A stretch of DNA of 64,000 nucleotides from Rhynochetos jubatus (Eukaryota > Chordata > Aves > Eurypygiformes > Rhynochetidae). The stretch is from NCBI GenBank assembly GCA_027574665.1, contig CM050653.1, positions 11,616,664 through 11,680,663 on the forward strand. The letters are read 5' to 3'. A program made the translations under genes and the position numbers. Below are positions 59,801 to 64,000 of this stretch, one piece after another. The notes under the pieces were generated by a model, which had not been told where the DNA came from, searched no databases, and was given only the letters and a program-made list of their open reading frames with translations. Position 1 is the stretch's first letter. The number at the start of each line of letters is the position of its first letter.

Positions 59801-62471
59801 CTTCCTCATTTCATGGACAGAAGCCAAAATTCAGAAAACCTAAAATGATGTAAAAATACGGCTCCACCGTCTGATCCTGGGTCAAAAAGACCGTGGTCTG
59901 AGGTGCCTGCTGTAGATGTCTTATCAGTTTGTATGGCCATCTCATTCACCAGGTGGTCCTGCTGAGGCTGGGCTGCAAAGCAGTGTGGTTACAAAGGAGG
60001 AAGGGAGCAGCAAACGCCTCAGCCAGAAAGCATACAGCACACCTCGTATTTAACACTCCAGGTGATCTATTAAGTTAAAAAACCAAACACCAGCAACAAC
60101 TTTTAACATCCCCACAAGACAGACTATTCAACAGAGAAAGATGAAGTTACTGCCATACGATGTTTTACTCCCCCCATAAACTGTTTACAATGTAGTCCTG
60201 CAATATCACACAGTATATAAATACCCCGTCCCTTTCACAAAAGCAATTAAATAAAACATGAACTAACTCAGTACACTCTGTGTGCTCACAACAGAGTCCT
60301 GAATTCTGCATCGCGGTCCTTCATCAAAGCACGCTCACTCACCCACCGGCACACCCCCCTTTGGAGCTCATGGAGCCCTTCTGGAGCAACCATCTGCCTC
60401 TCACACAGCCACTCAACCAAGTCCCGTTTGTGTCCCGGTGCTCCCCTGCACCTTTTTCCGACTTCATTCTAATGATGAATGGCAACTGGTAGTGAAATAT
60501 CAGTGTCGTCAAACAGGTCTATTACTCCTCCTTGAAGCTGGACTGGGAGATGTTTTCCAGCTGTCCCAGTGCAGATAGTTATTCAACATGGAGTTCCCTC
60601 AGCCAGCCAGCTCAGCAGGCGAACACACCCTCCTGCACTGAAGAGCAGCCCTGAATCTCAGGGGTACAAAAGGTGGCTGAAAGAAGACAGGTGGCAAAAA
60701 AGCTGTTTGAGACACTTAACTCCTACTATCCTCTTCAACTTCAACCCAGTATCTGTATTTTCCAGTAATATAAAACTATTTGAAAACTCAAAAATGGGAT
60801 CTTCCTAAGACTCCTTAATAATACTTCTTACTTTTAATCTGTGGGCCAAAATACTTTGGCAATAAATAGTAGGAATAAACAACAAGTGGGAAGTTTAAAG
60901 AAAAAAGCAGAAATACAACTGGACACTAAGGTACAAAATGCCCCGACTAAAAGAGGAGTATTACAGAAGTAAGAAAAATTTGATAACAGAAGTATTTTTT
61001 TAAATGTCGTTTACCTCCAGAAGACCAATAAAACGATGACCTTCATGACAGCGGCAAGTTTAGTCCTCAGTTTTAAAACAGAGGGAACGAAGAAGTTGGC
61101 CCAGAAACACATGGCATAAACCAACTTAAGAAAATCTCCAACATTTAAGATTTTTAATCTGTGCTCCCTCTCCCCAATTATGCAACATAAAAACATGAAT
61201 TCATATGAAGAACAGAAAATTAAATGCAGAAAGAAGATGGTGCAAAAATTAAAGAGGAACATTCCTGTGAATTGGCATACTGACAACCTTGTGTAGGTAA
61301 GATGAAGTAAAACGACACTGTGGTGGAGGTTCCCACGCACTCCCCTGTACCATCAGACAGCCTCCACTGCCACGTGGCAAAAACTGCCCTAACTTCTGAG
61401 CCATGAGTTACGCTAGCATAACCCTTCTTACTCAAACAATCTTCCATGGGAAACTTCCAATCCATAAAATTCTTTTTTATTCACCGGATATTGGCCTCTA
61501 AATTGAATAAGGTATTCTTTGCTACAAATCCAAATTTCTGCATCCCTTTCACGGCAACGCTCTTGGCTCTGCTGCTCCCCTGCCATCAGAACAGCTCCCA
61601 TAGGCAAAGAGCTCATCAGTCAGCGACTGGTTATAAAAAAAAGTAGTGAATTGTGACATTCCTGCAAGAACTTGGGGACAAAAGTCTTACATAGAAAACT
61701 GGCATAAGCTCAGCTACCAGCGCGTTAAGCCAACAAGGTCAGAAAAAATACAACCCCCTTTGCCTACGGGCAGACTTGCAATAGCCTCATGCTTCCCTTG
61801 GCATTTCCAGGCATGACCCTGCGGGGCAGTGCTTAGGTGAGAGGGATACAGAAGCAGGTGATTTTTTCTCAGATAACCTTGACCCTCTCCTTCAGAGTAC
61901 ATGAAGACTCTACCACGCAACATAGTGCTGGATTTGGACATGGGAAAGACACCAGCCAAATACTTTTATTCTTTTATTTTCTTCTATACAAAGAATTTTA
62001 AGGCAATATTTTTAAGAACCACAAATTCTCAAATAGTGCTCTGCCCGTCAGCAACTGGAATGGGAATGGAAGGTACGAAAGCAGCTGAGGTAACAGGCGT
62101 TGCCAAGTAATCTGACTTGGACGGGATTCAAGGTACCTAAAATTGGTCTCAGATTTTACATTCTTGGCAGGAGAAACTTGATTAAGAAAACCATTTTTCA
62201 CTAGCTACTGCTTTTAATAAATAGCCTACTACTTGTAGCCTACAGAAATTGGTATAGTGACTAAGAGTGGGTGAAGCAGAAGCGAACGGATGACTTGTTA
62301 GGAAGTTATTATTAGATATCTGATGTCAGAGCAATGACGGGTACCTCTGTGCAAACACTGCTCCCAAACGCTGCAAGGTTCTTTGGGAAGTTCGTCCTTC
62401 AGGCACTCCAGGGATGGACAAGAGAGATGGAGACCACACTGCTGTCCCTGGGGAGTGTTAGTCCACTCTTC
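59801..62471. other. Unique AT-rich sequence, no supported gene
   Basis: A minus-strand frame (61011-61340, 109 codons) ends at TGGAG/GTAAAC and reads as hydrophobic segments (NVGDFLKLVYAMCFWANFF, then VPSVLKLR and MKVIVLLVFW). A convincing acceptor is missing, so I do not call it an exon. Confidence 0.35.
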
Positions 62472-62635
62472 TCATTTTAAAACAACATTCAAGTAATACA
62501 TGGCATCATGCCCCACTATGATAGATACAAAACCATGAGGGTAAGATGGTCTGCCCACAAACACTGTGACCGTCCCCTCCGCCACGGCCACAGGCGATCC
62601 AAACCACTGTTGCAGGATAGCCTGGATATAGCCTC
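62472..62635 (-). CDS. Candidate terminal coding exon (53 codons plus TGA), unidentified protein
   Basis: After a minus-strand AG (GGAATTTTGCAAACAG) the frame reads GYIQAILQQWFGSPVAVAEG, then TVTVFVGRPSYPHGF, then VSIIVGHDAMYYLNVVLK and TGA. The middle is more GC-rich and CpG-containing than its surroundings, and the alternating hydrophobic pattern suggests beta strands. Two minus-strand AATAAA hexamers (+ positions 61965-61970 and 61973-61978) lie about 500 bases after the stop. The acceptor has a poor pyrimidine tract, and the open frame continues upstream to an ATG at 62694-62696. It could therefore be an exon, a small intronless frame or a retroelement coding remnant. It is not recognised. 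Confidence 0.3.
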
Positions 62636-64000
62636 CTGTTTGCAAAATTCCTTCACCTTTGGCAAGTGAGTGGATGCACCTTCTCACATTTGACACCCTC
62701 TGCTGACATTTGCCAAATTAGAAAAAAAGTGACTAGGGAGAAAAAAAATTAATTTCTGTTATATAAAGAGCTTGATCTTCTCAGACACTTGAAAAGCTTC
62801 GTGAAAAATCTAAGAGCAGCAGGATGGATAGTTTGTTAGGCAACCATTACGTTGACAGACACCAGCTGAATTTCAAGAACAGCAAATAAAGCCTAAGCTC
62901 AGGCAGTCTATTAGAAACGAGAAACCTGAAAATGGAACCCAGACAGATCACAACACACATTTTTCTTCCGCACAGAGCATGGATAAAGTAAATCTTGGTA
63001 ATCATTACCTCTGGACTGAATCTTTAATTTTCAAGGGTTAAAACATGATACGTTCAGAGAACTGAAGCAATAATATCCCAGGTTTTGGTCAGTCATCCGC
63101 CTCCCAAGCGCCATCCTGGTCCATGCAGCTCAGCCATCCATCAGGCACAGCCTGCAATGCCCACACCCCCCAGGGCCGCTTGGCTGCACAACTGCCAACA
63201 GCATCCCTCTTCCTATTGCTTCTCCAACATCCCTCCACCCCCCTCCTCTCCCAAATTACAAAGAGGGTCCATCTGTCAGCACAACTTAATTAAGCAGTCA
63301 GTTTGGTATCTCCTCTTCCACACAATCACACATTTGTCTTCAGCTGGAGACATGGGGTGAAGTCAAAGTCAGGAGACTGATCTCCACAGTCAAGTAATCA
63401 GGACAATTTTAGCTCACAAACCAGTGTTTGGCTCTACTTTGTCCAACTTAAGAAAATTCTTAAGCTTTTGCATCAGTCGGAAGGGCCAGGGAACGTCAGC
63501 AACCTCCTTTCTGCACTGTGAGGTCACTCCCAGACCAAGAGGCTGGGATTGGCCATGGCAACACAGGGATGCCAGCTGCCTGCCAGCATGCCCTCTACGT
63601 CAGGTAGATTTGTAACCGTCCCTGGACACCTGAAGCAGAGCTAGGTCTCTAGCTTTTACTCTCACAAATTACCCCATACTTCAATAGCTTAAATTCTGCT
63701 AATCTGCTGGAGTCATTTTTGGCAAGCAGCAGAAACAGTGAATCATCCTACATTATCCCAGAGAGACTTCATAAATAAATCCTCCTATCCGAGGAAAACT
63801 TGCTGAAGGCTTTTCATATGAAGGAAACTATTTTGGTTCTGTAAATAAGAACAATGATTCAGTCCGATAAGTGAGCCATTTGCTTTTTCATGCTGATCTT
63901 TACTAGAGAATGATGGGGCCGGTATACTGCTGTACACCTCCAGATTTCATTCATTCCCCTCCAGCAACCAGCGGGAGAAAAACAGATACAAACTCTTTTC
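62636..64000. other. Unique sequence, no gene seen
   Basis: C-rich stretch at 63085-63260 with a proline-rich + frame and no domain; otherwise AT-rich intron-like or intergenic DNA to the right edge. Confidence 0.4.

Noticed and set aside
59483..59848. 121-codon + strand open frame
   Set aside because: Almost all of it lies within the reverse complement of a CR1 3' region, so it is antisense repeat sequence and not a gene.
61015..61340. Hydrophobic minus-strand frame ending at TGGAG/GTAAAC
   Set aside because: No acceptor with a pyrimidine tract in the right place; F/L/I-rich reads are common in translated AT-rich DNA.
1..64000. tRNA, rRNA, snRNA, CRISPR or prokaryote-like operon content
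   Set aside because: No cloverleaf B-box/anticodon patterns, rRNA signatures, regularly spaced repeats or Shine-Dalgarno-led gene runs were seen on either strand.

Overview
The window looks like non-coding nuclear DNA from a bird: intronic and/or intergenic sequence with no dense gene content. The evidence is the repeats. There are five recognisable pieces of CR1 LINE in the form typical of avian genomes, with the conserved 3' end beside a 'TTCTGTGATTC'-type terminal repeat. There is also one solo LTR that matches a common neoavian ERVL-like LTR in its TATA box, ATTAAA signal, internal ATT-rich microsatellite and terminal GGGGCTAAACCACAACA. No mammalian SINEs are visible. Overall base composition is AT-rich with GC-rich patches. 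I see no bacterial-style genes, rRNA, tRNA or CRISPR.

Layout. Positions 1-605 hold an old CR1 ORF2 fragment on the + strand that runs off the left edge. Positions 7455-7640 hold a CR1 remnant followed by the solo LTR (to 8120). A CpG-rich patch lies at 12541-12860 and contains a candidate minus-strand first coding exon. Positions 12.9-24.4 kb are unique sequence with simple repeats. CR1 pieces follow at 24.69, 48.27-48.91, 55.44 and 59.30-59.80 kb. Between the repeats the sequence is stop-rich in all frames and punctuated by homopolymer and microsatellite tracts.

Reading the minus strand for splice signals, I find several segments with a good 3' splice site, an open frame and a 5' splice site or a stop followed by AATAAA. 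The best are a pair at 58306-58390 and 57873-57947 that reads as the C-terminal end of a protein with a nearby AATAAA, and internal-exon-like segments at 37512-37688, 28478-28695, 43473-43553, 50587-50656 and 5961-6077. Some neighbouring segments have compatible codon phase. They suggest one or more minus-strand genes with long introns, but I recognise none of the proteins. Open frames under about 100 nt flanked by passable splice sites occur often by chance in 64 kb, so these are hypotheses to be tested by alignment or RNA-seq.

Nothing here supports a coordinated multi-gene system. The most unusual structures are a near-perfect 25-bp AT palindrome at 44367-44391, a 14-bp perfect inverted repeat around a 40-nt loop at 47977-48044, an interrupted 27-nt G-tract at 24438-24464, and the 12.5-12.9 kb CpG-rich patch.
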